Notes: generated by a model not told the origin, from the sequence alone. A stretch of 64,000 nucleotides of DNA from Agrococcus pavilionensis RW1 (GCF_000400485.1 NZ_ASHR01000026.1:45100-109099); one strand, 5' to 3'. Positions 16,589-25,576 are shown, numbered from the stretch's first letter. Numbers and translations: made by a program.

Positions 16589-19117
16589 CTAGGTCGAGCG
16601 CACGATCGCGGGCGGCAGCTTCGGGGCGAGCCGGTGCCACACCTCGATGAGCGCGCTCGCGGCGAGGCCGATCGCGATCGACCACGCGATGATGGGCGTC
16701 GGCGGCAGCTGGAACTCGAAGAAGTCGCGCACGATCGGCACCGTCACGGCCGCGACGAGGCCCGCGATCATGACCGCGACGATGAGTGCGCGCACCGCGG
16801 TGAAGGGGCGGCACGCGATGCCGAGCACCCACAGCCCGCCGACCGTGAGCGTGAAGACCGCGGCCGTCTGCACCTGCCGCTCGTCGAGCCCCGCCTCGCG
16901 ACCGAGCATCGTCGCGGCGACGACCGAGAGCGCGATCGTGATGCCGGAGGGCACCGTGAACCGGAGGCTGCGGAAGAGGAAGCCCGGCACGTAGCGCGTC
17001 GCCGCGGGCATGAGGGCGAGGAAGAAGGCGGGGATGCCGATCGTGAGCCCGTCGGTCGCCGAGAGCTGCCGTGGCAGGAACGGGTACTGCATGAGCAGCG
17101 CGCCGAACACGAGCGCCATCGTGAACGCGTAGGTCGTCTTCGTGAGGAAGATGCGCGAGACGCGCTCGATGTTCGCGATCACCTGCCGGCCTTCGTCGAC
17201 GACGCGCGGCAGGTGCGAGAAGCGGCCGTCGAGCAGCACGAGCCGAGCGACGGCCTTCGTCGCCGCGGCGCCCTCCCCCATCGCGATGCCGAGGTCGGCA
17301 GTCTTGAGCGCGAGCGCGTCGTTCACGCCATCGCCCGTCATCGCGACCGTGCGGCCCTGCGCCTGCAGCGCCTCGACGATGCCGCGCTTCTGCCCAGGGG
17401 TGACGCGGCCGAGCACGTGGTGCTCGGCGAGCACCGCCGCGAGCGCTTCCCCATCGCTGGGCAGCTGCCGCGCGTCGAACGCGTCGCCCTCGAGCGGCAC
17501 GCCGACCTGGCGCGCGACCGCCCCGACGGTGCGCGGGTGGTCGCCCGAGAGGATGCGCACCTCGACGCCCTGCTCGCGGAAGTAGTCGAGCGTCGCGGGC
17601 GCGTCGTCGCGCACGTGCTCGCCGAACGCGAGCACAGCGACCGGCGTCAGCGGCGGCAGCTCGAGCCGCTCGGCCTCGTCGGGGTCGATGGGATGCGCCG
17701 CGCGGCCGAGCACGAGGGCGCGGCGACCGAGGGCGGCGATCTCGAGCGCCCGCCGGGCGGCCGGGCTCTCGCCGTCGTCGCCGAGCACCGACTCGGGAGC
17801 GCCGAGCACCCACGTGCCGCGCACGGCTCCGCCGTCGAACGCGACGGCGCTCATGCGGCGCGCCGAGGAGAAGCCGATCACGGCGCTCGGTCGCAGCGCC
17901 GGGTCGGGCAGCAGCGGCCGGATCGCGGCGGCGGTCGCATTGGCGTTCTCGTCGTGGCCGAACCAGGCGAGCGCGAGCGGCCACGCGCCCGAGGCGCGCT
18001 CGAGCGCGGTCGCCGGGACGGCATCCGTCACCGACCCGTCGGCGCCGATCGGCGTCGCCTCGAGCAGCTCGATGTCGCCCTCGGTGAGCGTGCCCGTCTT
18101 GTCGAGGCAGATGACGTCGACGCGCGCGAGGCCCTCGACGGCCGCGAGCTCCTGCACGAGCACCTGGCTGCGGGCGAGCTTGACGGCGGCGACGGCGAAG
18201 GCGATCGACGTCATGAGGATGAGGCCCTGCGGCACCGAGGCGGAGATCGCCGCGATCGCGAGCACGACCGCGTCCTCCCACTCGCCGCTCGCGATCGCCG
18301 CCTCCCAGCCGCCGCGCGCCTGCATCTGGCCGTTGAGCACGATCGCGATGAGCGGCACGAGCGCGATCGAGATCCACTTGACGACCCGGTTGAGGGCGCT
18401 GCGCAGCTCGGAGTGCACGAGCGAGAAGCGGCGCGCCTCGGCGGTGAGCTTCGCGGCGAAGGAGTCGCCGCCGACGCTCGTGAGCTGCACCGCGGCCGAG
18501 CCGGAGGAGACGGCCGAACCCGAGAGGACGCCGTCGCCGGCGTGCTTGAGCTGCGGCTCCGACTCGCCCGTCAGCAGCGACTCGTCGAGGTCGATGCCTT
18601 CGGTCGCGACGATGACGCCGTCGGCGGGCACCTGGTCGCCGCGGCGCAGCAGCAGGATGTCGTCCTGCACGAGCTCCTCCATCGCGACGTCGTGCTCCTC
18701 GCCGTCGCGCAGCACGGTGCTGCGGGCGACGTGGAGCAGCGCGAGGTCGTCGAGCTTGCGCTTGGCGCTGTACTCCTGCACGACGCCGATGAGCACGTTC
18801 GAGATCGCCGCGAACGAGAAGAGCGCGTCCTGCCAGCGGCCGAGCACGAGCAGCACGGCGGTGCACACCGCGATGACGAGGTTGAAGAGCGTGAAGAGGT
18901 TGGCCCGCAGGATCGAGGCGAGCGAGCGGCTCGAGGCGTTCGCGAGCCGGTTGACGCGGCCGTCGGCGACGCGCTCGGCGACATCGGCCGCGGTGAGCCC
19001 TCGCGCGGGATCGGTCGTCGAGAGCAGCCGCTGCCGGTCGGGGTCGCCGACGAGCGTGCCGGCGCCCTCGTCGGGCTCGTCGGCGATGCGGGTCGCGGTG
19101 CGCGCGGGCGTGTTCAC
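16589..19117 (-). CDS. P-type cation-transporting ATPase (CtpE-like)
   Basis: A membrane ATPase of about 842 residues. The A-domain motif is LTGESEPQ, the phosphorylation site CLDKTGTLTEG near residue 332, and the hinge MTGDGVNDALALKTADLGIA. There are about ten membrane segments. The order SxPQGLILMTSIAFAVAAV, then QELAAVEGLARVD, closely matches the CtpE group of actinobacterial P-type ATPases (calcium or related cation). The membrane motif is PQGL where many Ca2+ pumps have PEGL. The GTG at 19,117 with GGAAG upstream is preferred; an in-frame TTG at 19,153 is the alternative. The ion is inferred. Confidence 0.85.
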   Translation of the reverse strand: MNTPARTATRIADEPDEGAGTLVGDPDRQRLLSTTDPARGLTAADVAERVADGRVNRLANASSRSLASILRANLFTLFNLVIAVCTAVLLVLGRWQDALFSFAAISNVLIGVVQEYSAKRKLDDLALLHVARSTVLRDGEEHDVAMEELVQDDILLLRRGDQVPADGVIVATEGIDLDESLLTGESEPQLKHAGDGVLSGSAVSSGSAAVQLTSVGGDSFAAKLTAEARRFSLVHSELRSALNRVVKWISIALVPLIAIVLNGQMQARGGWEAAIASGEWEDAVVLAIAAISASVPQGLILMTSIAFAVAAVKLARSQVLVQELAAVEGLARVDVICLDKTGTLTEGDIELLEATPIGADGSVTDAVPATALERASGAWPLALAWFGHDENANATAAAIRPLLPDPALRPSAVIGFSSARRMSAVAFDGGAVRGTWVLGAPESVLGDDGESPAARRALEIAALGRRALVLGRAAHPIDPDEAERLELPPLTPVAVLAFGEHVRDDAPATLDYFREQGVEVRILSGDHPRTVGAVARQVGVPLEGDAFDARQLPSDGEALAAVLAEHHVLGRVTPGQKRGIVEALQAQGRTVAMTGDGVNDALALKTADLGIAMGEGAAATKAVARLVLLDGRFSHLPRVVDEGRQVIANIERVSRIFLTKTTYAFTMALVFGALLMQYPFLPRQLSATDGLTIGIPAFFLALMPAATRYVPGFLFRSLRFTVPSGITIALSVVAATMLGREAGLDERQVQTAAVFTLTVGGLWVLGIACRPFTAVRALIVAVMIAGLVAAVTVPIVRDFFEFQLPPTPIIAWSIAIGLAASALIEVWHRLAPKLPPAIVRST

Positions 19118-19210
19118 AGGCTGCGGCTTCCATCGGTTGCGGGGACGCGACAAGCCTGACGGATGGTCGGCCCGCTCGACAGGGTGCAGGCCCGAAGATC
19201 CGCCTAGCGG

Positions 19211-19237
19211 TTGACCCTCCCTTCGCGCACCTATCCT
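19211..19237 (+). promoter_or_regulatory. Candidate promoter of the tRNA-Lys gene
   Basis: TTGACC (19,211-19,216) and TATCCT (19,232-19,237) resemble -35 and -10 elements. They are separated by 15 bases, slightly short, and lie 9 bases upstream of the tRNA 5' end. Confidence 0.45.
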
Positions 19238-19245
19238 GGAGCGAC

Positions 19246-19318
19246 GGGCCTGTAGCTCAGTCGGTAGAGCATCGGACTTTTAATCCGCTGGTCGTGGGTT
19301 CGAGCCCCACCGGGCCCA
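19246..19318 (+). tRNA. tRNA-Lys (anticodon UUU)
   Basis: A 73-base cloverleaf. The acceptor stem GGGCCTG pairs with CGGGCCC, followed by discriminator A. The D arm contains GCTCAGTCGGTAGAGC. The anticodon loop is CTTTTAA with TTT at 19,279-19,281, and the T arm is GTGGG-TTCGAGC-CCCAC. The CCA end is not encoded (the sequence continues CTGCC). Confidence 0.97.
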
Positions 19319-19339
19319 CTGCCGATCGCGAGGAGCGCG

Positions 19340-19972
19340 ATGACCGCGAAGATCGACCTCAAGCGGCAGCTGGATGCCTACCGCGCGAAGCAGGGCGAGG
19401 TGCGCTTCGTCGACGTGCCGCCGCTGTCGTACCTCGCGATCGACGGGCACGGCGACCCGAACGGCCCCGCTTTCGCCGAGGCGGTCGCGGCGCTCTACCC
19501 GCTCGCGTACGCGCTGAAGATGGCGAGCAGGCGCGAGCTCGGCCGCGACTTCACCGTCATGCCGCTCGAGGGGCTCTGGTCTGCCGACGACTGGTCGTCG
19601 TTCACGGATGCGCGCGACAAGACCCGGTGGGACTGGATCCTGCTCATCCTGCAGCCCGACTGGATCGACGAGGCGATGCTCGAGGCGGCGCGCGAGCGGG
19701 TCGCCGCGAAGGGCGCGCCGGAGGGTTCCTCCGCGGCCCGGCTCGCCGACGTCCGCCTCGAGCGGCTCGAGGAGGGCCGCTGCGTGCAGACGCTCCACGT
19801 CGGAGCGTTCGACGACGAGGGTCCGGTGCTCGCACGCATCCACGACGAGATCCTGCCCGCCCACGGCCTCCGCCCCCGCGGGCGCCACCACGAGATCTAC
19901 CTCAGCGACGCCCGCAGGGTCGAGCCGGCCAGGCGGCGGACCATCCTCCGCCAGCCGGTCGAACCCGCGTGA
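19340..19972 (+). CDS. GyrI-like small-molecule-binding domain protein
   Basis: A 210-residue protein of the stand-alone GyrI-like/SOUL-type family. FVDVPPLSYLAIDGHGDPNG near residue 22 and FAEAVAALYPLAYALKM are the usual first strands and helix. FTVMPLEGLWSADDWSSF and WDWILLILQPDWI follow, and YLSDARRVEP near the end completes the fold. Members bind hydrophobic compounds, and some hydrolyse cyclopropanoid toxins. It begins 21 bases after tRNA-Lys and converges on metQ with only three bases between stop codons. Confidence 0.85.
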   Translation: MTAKIDLKRQLDAYRAKQGEVRFVDVPPLSYLAIDGHGDPNGPAFAEAVAALYPLAYALKMASRRELGRDFTVMPLEGLWSADDWSSFTDARDKTRWDWILLILQPDWIDEAMLEAARERVAAKGAPEGSSAARLADVRLERLEEGRCVQTLHVGAFDDEGPVLARIHDEILPAHGLRPRGRHHEIYLSDARRVEPARRRTILRQPVEPA

Positions 19973-19975
19973 GGC

Positions 19976-20827
19976 CTAGAACGCGACCTCGATCGTCTCG
20001 TTCGACTCGATCACCTCGCGCACCTCGTCGCTCGTGAAGGCCTCGATGAGCGCGGCGGTCGCCTCGGAGTCGGCGTCCTCCTCGCGCACGACGACGTGCA
20101 GGGCGAAGGTGTCGTCGAGCTCGGTGATGAGGCCGTCGTCCTCCGGGTTGAGCCCGAGCGCCGAGATGTGCGAGGGCCACTGGAAGACGAGGTCGGCCTC
20201 CTCGTAGGCGGTGTTGAGCGAGCTGATCGGGATCTGCAGGAACTCGAGCTCCTTCGGGTTCGAGGCGATGTCGTCGACCGTCGCCTCGTAGGGGTCGACC
20301 GCCGGGTCGAGCTCGATGACGCCCTCGCTCGCGAGCAGCTTGAGCGCGCGGCCGGTGTTGGATGCGTCGTCGGGGATCGCGACCGTGCCGCCCGTCGGGA
20401 GGTCGGCGATGTCGTCGAGGGTCTTCGAGTAGAAGGCGATGACGAAGTTGTAGACCGGCTGCACGCCGGTGAGCGTGCCGTCGTTCGCGGCGTTGAAACC
20501 CTCCATGTAGGGCACGTGCTGCGAGAAGTTCGCGTCGATCTCGCCGTCGTTGAGCAGCGTGTTCGCGGTGACGTAGTCGGAGACCTCGACGAGCTCGATC
20601 TCGAAGCCGTCGCCGATCGCCTCCCCCGCAGCCTCGACGACGTCGGTCATGGGCGACGTGACCGCCGCGACCTGGATGGTCGTCGGCTCGGCGGCCGCGC
20701 CGTCGCTGGCGCCGGGGGCGTCCGCCTGCTGGGCGCCGCAGCCGGCGAGGAGGAGGGCGGATGCGGTCGCGGCGGCGAGGAGGGCGGCGGAGCGCTTCGT
20801 GGTGGAGGGCACGGTGTTGGAACGCAC
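19976..20827 (-). CDS. metQ: Methionine-binding lipoprotein MetQ (NlpA family)
   Basis: A 283-residue lipoprotein; lipobox LLAGC puts the acylated Cys at residue 30. The NlpA fold is shown by VSDYVTANTLLNDGEIDANF near residue 82, FSQHVPYMEGFN, TVAIPDDASNTGRALKLL and NTAYEEADLVFQ. Most family members bind D- or L-methionine for the MetNIQ importer. It is the third gene of metN-metI-metQ, 39 bases after metI. The specificity is inferred from family and operon. Confidence 0.92.
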   Translation of the reverse strand: MRSNTVPSTTKRSAALLAAATASALLLAGCGAQQADAPGASDGAAAEPTTIQVAAVTSPMTDVVEAAGEAIGDGFEIELVEVSDYVTANTLLNDGEIDANFSQHVPYMEGFNAANDGTLTGVQPVYNFVIAFYSKTLDDIADLPTGGTVAIPDDASNTGRALKLLASEGVIELDPAVDPYEATVDDIASNPKELEFLQIPISSLNTAYEEADLVFQWPSHISALGLNPEDDGLITELDDTFALHVVVREEDADSEATAALIEAFTSDEVREVIESNETIEVAF

Positions 20828-20866
20828 GGTGATCCTGCTTTCTTCGGTGGTTGGAGGTCGGGCGGC

Positions 20867-21538
20867 TCAGCGGCGGTCGAGCCGCACGGAGATGCGATGG
20901 CCGATGCCCTGCAGCGCGAGCACGCACACGACGATGACGGCGATGGTGATGTACATGAGCGCGTCGTTGTACTCCTGGTAGCCGTAGCGCATCGCGAAGT
21001 CGCCGATGCCGCCGCCGCCGACGACGCCGAGCACCGTCGAGTACGAGAGCAGGCTGATCGACGCCGACGTGAGCGCGTAGACGAGCCCGGAGCGCGCCTC
21101 GGGCAGCAGCACGCGCAGCACGGCCTGCGGCACGGTCGCGCCCATCGTGCGCGCGACGAGCGAGATGCCCGGCGGGATCTCGCGCAGGATCTGCTCGACG
21201 AGCCGCGCGTAGATCGCGACCGCGACGAAGCACAGCGGCAGGGTCGCGGCCTGCGTGCCGAAGCTCGTGCCCATCACGGCTCGCGTGAACGGGATGAGGA
21301 AGACGACGAGCAGCAGGAACGGGAAGGAGCGGACGATGTTGATGTACATGTTCGCGACCGACCACACCGGGCGGTGCTCGGCGAGGCCCCCGCGGGCAGT
21401 GAGGAAGACGGTCATGCCGAGCGGGAGCCCGACGAGCACGGCGGCGAGGAGCGAGACGACGAGCATGTAGCCGGTCTCGGCGAGCGCCTCGAGCATCGCG
21501 TCGCCGTGCTGGGCGAGCAGCTCCGTGATCCACTCCAC
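20867..21538 (-). CDS. metI: Methionine ABC transporter permease MetI
   Basis: A 223-residue permease with five membrane segments starting near residues 20, 55, 85, 145 and 185. It carries the MetI-type region VARTMGATVPQAVLRVLLPE as coupling loop near residue 125, and VLGVVGGGGIGDFAMRYGYQ near residue 170. The GTG start directly abuts the metN stop codon, indicating coupled translation. Confidence 0.94.
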   Translation of the reverse strand: MEWITELLAQHGDAMLEALAETGYMLVVSLLAAVLVGLPLGMTVFLTARGGLAEHRPVWSVANMYINIVRSFPFLLLVVFLIPFTRAVMGTSFGTQAATLPLCFVAVAIYARLVEQILREIPPGISLVARTMGATVPQAVLRVLLPEARSGLVYALTSASISLLSYSTVLGVVGGGGIGDFAMRYGYQEYNDALMYITIAVIVVCVLALQGIGHRISVRLDRR

Positions 21539-22309
21539 CTACATCAGCTCCCGGCGGACCTGCTCGCGGTAGCTCGGCATCGACCGGTAGTCGCTGCGGG
21601 CCACGGTGAAGAGCTCGCGCACCGCGCCGCGCTCGAGCAGGGCCGCGCGATCGCACAGCGCCTTCACGACGTCGAGGTCGTGGGTGATGACGATGACGGT
21701 CGAGCCGAGCTCGTCGCGCGCCCTCGCGAGCACGCGCAGCACGTCGGCGGTCGTGGTGGTGTCGAGCGACGAGGTCGGCTCGTCGCACAGCAGCAGCGCC
21801 GGCCGCGCGACGAGCGCTCGCGCGAGGCCGACGCGCTGCCGCTCGCCGCCGCTCAGCTGCGCCGGATAGTGGCCGCCGCGATGGCCGAGGCCCACGAACT
21901 CGAGCATCTCGTCGACAGCCGGGGCCTGCGCCGCTCGCGAGGGCCGCTCGCTCCGAGGCGAGAGCTGGAGCGCGAGGCGGACGTTGTCGCGCACCGTGCG
22001 GCTGCTGAGCAGGTGGATGCCCTGGAAGACGACGCCGATGTCGCGCCGGAGCTCGCGGAGCCCGCGCCTGCCGAGGGCCCCGACGTCGCGGCCGGCGACG
22101 GTGACGCGGCCGGCGTCCGGCACGACGAGCCCGCTGAGCACCTGCAGCAGCGTCGACTTGCCCGCGCCGCTCTCGCCGATGACGCCGAAGATCTCGCCGC
22201 GGTGGATCGTCAGGTCGACGTCGTCGAGCGCCGGGCGGGGGTCGTCAGCGCCGCGGTAGCGCTTCGAGACGGCGGCGAGCTCGACGATCGGCGCGCCGCT
22301 CGCTTGCAT
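21539..22309 (-). CDS. metN: Methionine ABC transporter ATPase MetN (no C-terminal regulatory domain)
   Basis: A 256-residue ATPase. Walker A is GESGAGKST near residue 44. FQGIHLLSSRTVRDNV is the Q-loop region typical of MetN, LSGGERQRVGLARAL is the ABC signature, and LLLCDEPTSSLD is Walker B. E. coli MetN has about 343 residues and a C-terminal NIL (ferredoxin-like) domain that binds methionine and inhibits transport. That domain is absent here, because the protein stops after YREQVRRELM. Substrate feedback of the classic type is therefore unlikely. Confidence 0.92.
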   Translation of the reverse strand: MQASGAPIVELAAVSKRYRGADDPRPALDDVDLTIHRGEIFGVIGESGAGKSTLLQVLSGLVVPDAGRVTVAGRDVGALGRRGLRELRRDIGVVFQGIHLLSSRTVRDNVRLALQLSPRSERPSRAAQAPAVDEMLEFVGLGHRGGHYPAQLSGGERQRVGLARALVARPALLLCDEPTSSLDTTTTADVLRVLARARDELGSTVIVITHDLDVVKALCDRAALLERGAVRELFTVARSDYRSMPSYREQVRRELM

Positions 22310-22347
22310 GGTCCGCCTGCTCCCCGTCGCCGGCGGCGCCCGCCGAT

Positions 22348-22378
22348 CGCTATTTCTGTACCGGGATCAACTATAGCG
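22348..22378. promoter_or_regulatory. AT-rich dyad upstream of metN
   Basis: CGCTAT (22,348-22,353) and ATAGCG (22,373-22,378) form an inverted repeat across 19 bases in an unusually AT-rich patch just upstream of metN. It may hold the promoter and an operator of metNIQ. No known riboswitch fold was recognised. Confidence 0.35.
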
Positions 22379-22393
22379 CCGCCGGCATGCGAA

Positions 22394-22420
22394 GGCCGCC
22401 CCGCGCCGTGCGGGGCGGCC
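22394..22420 (-). terminator. Hairpin terminator after the PepSY lipoprotein gene
   Basis: GGCCGCCCCGC (22,394-22,404) pairs perfectly with GCGGGGCGGCC (22,410-22,420) around a five-base loop. It lies 12 bases beyond the stop of the leftward lipoprotein gene at 22,432. Confidence 0.8.
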
Positions 22421-22431
22421 TCGCGCGAGCG

Positions 22432-23046
22432 TCAGATGCCGTCGACGCGGAGGATCGAGCCGTCCGCGATCGAGACGAAGACCTCGCCGCCGTCCTCGAA
22501 CGAGACCTGCCACGCCTGCGCGTCGCCCTCGTCCTCGAGCGAGGCGTCGTCGAAGGCGCTGCCCTCGCCGATCTCGTCGGCCGCCGCCTCGAGGGCCTCC
22601 ACGAGGGTGATGCCGGCCGCGTCGAGCGCGGCGCGGTCGTCGGCGTCGACCTCCTCAGCGTCGTCGGAGGTCGAGACGATCGACGAGCCGTCGCCGCTCA
22701 CGATCACCGTGATCTGGCGCGTGCCGTCAGCGATGTCGATCTCCCAAGCGCGGTCCTGGTCCTCGTTGTCGATCTCGTAGGCGACGCCGCCGGTCTCCTC
22801 CTCGGCGCGCTCGATCGCGGCGATCGCCGACTCGATGCCCTCGATCCCGCGACCGGACTCGCTCGGCTCGGCGCTCGAGCCGCTGCCGCTCTCGCTCGCG
22901 TCGGGCACGGCGCTCGTCGCGACGGGCTCGGGTGAGCGCTGCGGCTGCTGGTTGCCGGCCTCGCCGCTGCACGATGCGAGGGCGAGCGTGCCGGTCGCTG
23001 CGACGGCGATGAGCAGAGGGGCGCGGAGCTTCGTGTCGATGGCCAT
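22432..23046 (-). CDS. PepSY-like domain lipoprotein
   Basis: A 204-residue lipoprotein with lipobox LALASC (Cys 26), then a Ser/Glu/Pro-rich linker to about residue 65. Two PepSY-type repeats follow: residues about 70-125 (AIERAEEETGGVAYEI, then RAWEIDIADGTRQITV) and about 138-204 (ALEAAADEIGEGSAFDDASL, then AWQVSFEDGGEVFVSIADGS). PepSY domains are often placed outside the membrane and are thought to restrain proteases or bind metals. The ATG at 23,046 opens the signal peptide. It is a single-gene unit closed by a hairpin terminator. Confidence 0.82.
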   Translation of the reverse strand: MAIDTKLRAPLLIAVAATGTLALASCSGEAGNQQPQRSPEPVATSAVPDASESGSGSSAEPSESGRGIEGIESAIAAIERAEEETGGVAYEIDNEDQDRAWEIDIADGTRQITVIVSGDGSSIVSTSDDAEEVDADDRAALDAAGITLVEALEAAADEIGEGSAFDDASLEDEGDAQAWQVSFEDGGEVFVSIADGSILRVDGI

Positions 23047-23114
23047 GCGGTCGACGCTAGCCACGGCGGGTGGGAGGCGAGTGGGAGCCGACTGGGAGCC
23101 CGGATGCCGCCGAC

Positions 23115-24047
23115 TCAGATGCCGACCGGCGCGATCCCCCAGCGGCCGCGCCACGACTCCCCCGGCTCGAGCCACACGAGCCCGTGCCCCGAGTTGAGCG
23201 CGTTCGCGGGCGCGCTCATCGGTTCGACGGCGACCGCGTGCCGGGGGCCGTCCGGCGCGGGGAACTCGCGCGGCGTGAAGACGACCGTGTACGGGAAGGC
23301 GTCGTCCTGCCACAGCTCGACGCCGCGCCCGCGCTCGTCGAGCAGCGTCGAGGTCGCGACGCCGTCGATGAAGTCGAGCCCGCCGTAGTTGTGGTCGATG
23401 TCGAGCTCCGACAGCCGGCGGCCTGTCCGCAGGTCGGGCGCCGACGCATCCATCGCGTCGACGAGCGTCTCCTCGGTCGGGATGAGGTCGACGGCGTTGA
23501 ACACCCGCTCGGCCGGCACGGTGAGGGTCAGCTCGTCGGCCGGCGTGCCGCCGACGGCGAGGAACGGATGCGCGCCGCACGCCCACGGGGCGCGCCCGGC
23601 GCCGCCGTTGATCGCCTCATGCGTGACGACGAGCCCGTCGTCGGTGAGCTCGTACGCGACGAAGGTGTCGATGAGGAACGGGAAACCGGCCTGCGGGTAG
23701 ATCGTCGCCTGCAGCAGCACGCGCGACGCCGACTGCTCGAGCAGCCGGTAGGGCGCGAAGCGCAGCAGCCCGTGGCTCGCGTTGCCCTTGTCGCGCTCGG
23801 TGATCGGCAGCCGCTGCACCTCGCCGTGCAGCCGCCAGTCGCCGCCCGCGACGCGCCCGCCCCACGGGGCGAGCACGATGCCCTGCGCCTTCGCGGGCCG
23901 GGCGTCCTCCGGGAACGGCTCGACGAGGTCGAGCCCCTCGATCGTGAGCTCGCGCAGACCCGCCGCGACCTCGGTGATGGTCGCGCGCATCCGCTTGCCC
24001 TCGACGTCGTGCGCGATCGTGAACTGCTGTCCGGTGGGAGGCCGCAT
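23115..24047 (-). CDS. Aldose 1-epimerase family protein
   Basis: A 310-residue member of the mutarotase family. APWGGRVAGGDWRLHG near residue 75 and NASHGLLRF near residue 102, whose His is a substrate contact, mark the N-terminal half. EAINGGAGRAPWACGAHPFL near residue 160 holds the catalytic His, and LDIDHNYGGLDF lies near residue 215. FTPREFPAPDGPRHAVAVEP near residue 265 should supply the catalytic acid. The physiological sugar is unknown. It diverges from the sugar-binding lipoprotein gene at 24,186, a hint of shared carbohydrate use. Confidence 0.85.
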   Translation of the reverse strand: MRPPTGQQFTIAHDVEGKRMRATITEVAAGLRELTIEGLDLVEPFPEDARPAKAQGIVLAPWGGRVAGGDWRLHGEVQRLPITERDKGNASHGLLRFAPYRLLEQSASRVLLQATIYPQAGFPFLIDTFVAYELTDDGLVVTHEAINGGAGRAPWACGAHPFLAVGGTPADELTLTVPAERVFNAVDLIPTEETLVDAMDASAPDLRTGRRLSELDIDHNYGGLDFIDGVATSTLLDERGRGVELWQDDAFPYTVVFTPREFPAPDGPRHAVAVEPMSAPANALNSGHGLVWLEPGESWRGRWGIAPVGI

Positions 24048-24071
24048 GCCGCGAGCATAGGAGATGCCGCG

Positions 24072-24097
24072 CACTTCTCGGCTGTCCCCCACTTCTC
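24072..24097. promoter_or_regulatory. Two CACTTCTC repeats upstream of the sugar-binding protein gene
   Basis: CACTTCTC occurs at 24,072-24,079 and 24,090-24,097 (18-base period) in the divergent region between the epimerase and binding-protein genes. The same octamer is also present twice upstream of the sugar permease operon (34,199 and 34,263). It is a candidate shared operator. Confidence 0.35.
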
Positions 24098-24185
24098 CCG
24101 GGGAGCCGGTGTATGTTCCGTCCAACGAGCGGCCCGGCAAGGGTGCCGGACCGCCCCCTTCGCGGGATCGGTCGAAAGGCATGAG

Positions 24186-25565
24186 ATGACGAGCAGAAGG
24201 TTGGGTGCGGGCGCTGCGGCGCTCGCCGCGACACTGGCGCTGACGGCGTGCGGCGGCGGAGGCGGCGACGATGCCGCGGCCGCGGAGTTCTCGACCGAGT
24301 ACTCCGGCACCGTGAGCGCGTGGGGCTTCGAGAACGCCGACGACGTCGGCCAGTCGCGGCTGGACCACGCCGAGGGGGTGCTCGGCGCCTCCGACACCAC
24401 GATCGAGATCGACGCGACGGCGTTCGACGCGCAGAAGTTCACCACTCTCGCGGCCTCGGGACAGGTGCCCGACGTCGTGCAGATGGACCGCAACTTCGTC
24501 GCGACGTACGCGGCGCAAGGGCTCATCACGCCGCTCGACGCGTGCTTCGAGGTCCACGGCGTCGAGCCCGACGACCGCTGGTACGAGCAGGTCGTCGACG
24601 ACGTCGAGTGGAACGACCAGGTCTGGGGCGTGCCGCAGTTCTACCAGCCGCCGGCCGTGCTGCTGAACATGCGCGTGCTGAACGACGCGGGCGTCACCGA
24701 GGAGGAGATCGACCCGTCGAACCCCGACGCGCTGCTCGCCGCGGCCGAGCGGATGACGGTGCTCGAGGGCACCAACCCCACCCGCATCGGCTTCGACCCG
24801 CAGGGCGTCTCGAAGGCCGCGCTCTGGATGATGAGCTTCGGCGGCGGCATCGTCGACGACGAGGGCCGGCCGAGCCTCGACCGCCCGGAGAACGTCGAGG
24901 CCGTCGAGTTCCTGCAGGAGCTCTACGACGCGCAGGGCGGCTACGCGAACGTCAAGAGCTTCGTCGACTCCTTCGACGTCTTCGGCGATGGCAACACGTT
25001 CGTGAACGACACGGTCGGCGCCGCGATCTGGGACCAGTGGTACCCGAACGTGCTGACCCCGTACGCGGGCGAGATCGAGATCGCCGCCGTGCCGATGATG
25101 GCGCAGGACGGCGAGCCGATCACCGCCGCCTCGGGCCAGGCGTTCGTCATCCCGGCGAACGCGCAGAACCCGTCCGCGGGGTGCGCGTGGGCGCTCGAGC
25201 TCACCTCTCCCGAAGCCTGGCAGGCGGCGGGCGAGGCGCGCGCCGAGACGACCGCGTCGAACCCGGAGCGCCAGGGCATCAACACCGGCCTGTTCACCGG
25301 ATCGCCCGACGTCGACCAGGACCTGCGCGAGCAGTTCGCCGACGCGGCCGGCTTCGCCGGCTTCGACGACGTCATCTCGACCTACTACGAGGTGGCCGAG
25401 GACGGCGAGTCGTTCGGGGCATCGCCCGCCGGCCAGCAGATCCAGTCGGAGCTGCAGAACGCCGTGACGTCGGCGCTCCTCGGTGAGTCGAGCCCCGAGG
25501 AGGCGCTCGGCCAGGCGCAGGAGGCCGCGCTGCGCGCGCACGACCAGGTGGTCGGCGGCCAGTAG
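24186..25565 (+). CDS. Sugar ABC transporter substrate-binding lipoprotein
   Basis: A 459-residue binding protein of the MalE/UgpB-like family. The signal peptide ends in LTAC (Cys 22) followed by five glycines. AASGQVPDVVQMDRNFVATY near residue 93 and WGVPQFYQPPAVLLNMRVLN near residue 147 are typical ligand-cleft segments. FVIPANAQNPSAGCAWALEL near residue 320 fits the C-lobe. No permease gene adjoins it: the next gene is a convergent amino acid permease. The orphan permease pair at 32,197-34,135 is a plausible partner, supported by a shared octamer in both upstream regions. The sugar cannot be named. Confidence 0.87.
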   Translation: MTSRRLGAGAAALAATLALTACGGGGGDDAAAAEFSTEYSGTVSAWGFENADDVGQSRLDHAEGVLGASDTTIEIDATAFDAQKFTTLAASGQVPDVVQMDRNFVATYAAQGLITPLDACFEVHGVEPDDRWYEQVVDDVEWNDQVWGVPQFYQPPAVLLNMRVLNDAGVTEEEIDPSNPDALLAAAERMTVLEGTNPTRIGFDPQGVSKAALWMMSFGGGIVDDEGRPSLDRPENVEAVEFLQELYDAQGGYANVKSFVDSFDVFGDGNTFVNDTVGAAIWDQWYPNVLTPYAGEIEIAAVPMMAQDGEPITAASGQAFVIPANAQNPSAGCAWALELTSPEAWQAAGEARAETTASNPERQGINTGLFTGSPDVDQDLREQFADAAGFAGFDDVISTYYEVAEDGESFGASPAGQQIQSELQNAVTSALLGESSPEEALGQAQEAALRAHDQVVGGQ

Positions 25566-25576
25566 GCCGCCCGCAC

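Noticed and set aside
16634..19159. Two long plus-strand frames opposite the P-type ATPase
   Set aside because: Both are complementary to well-conserved ATPase motifs and have shadow-type composition.
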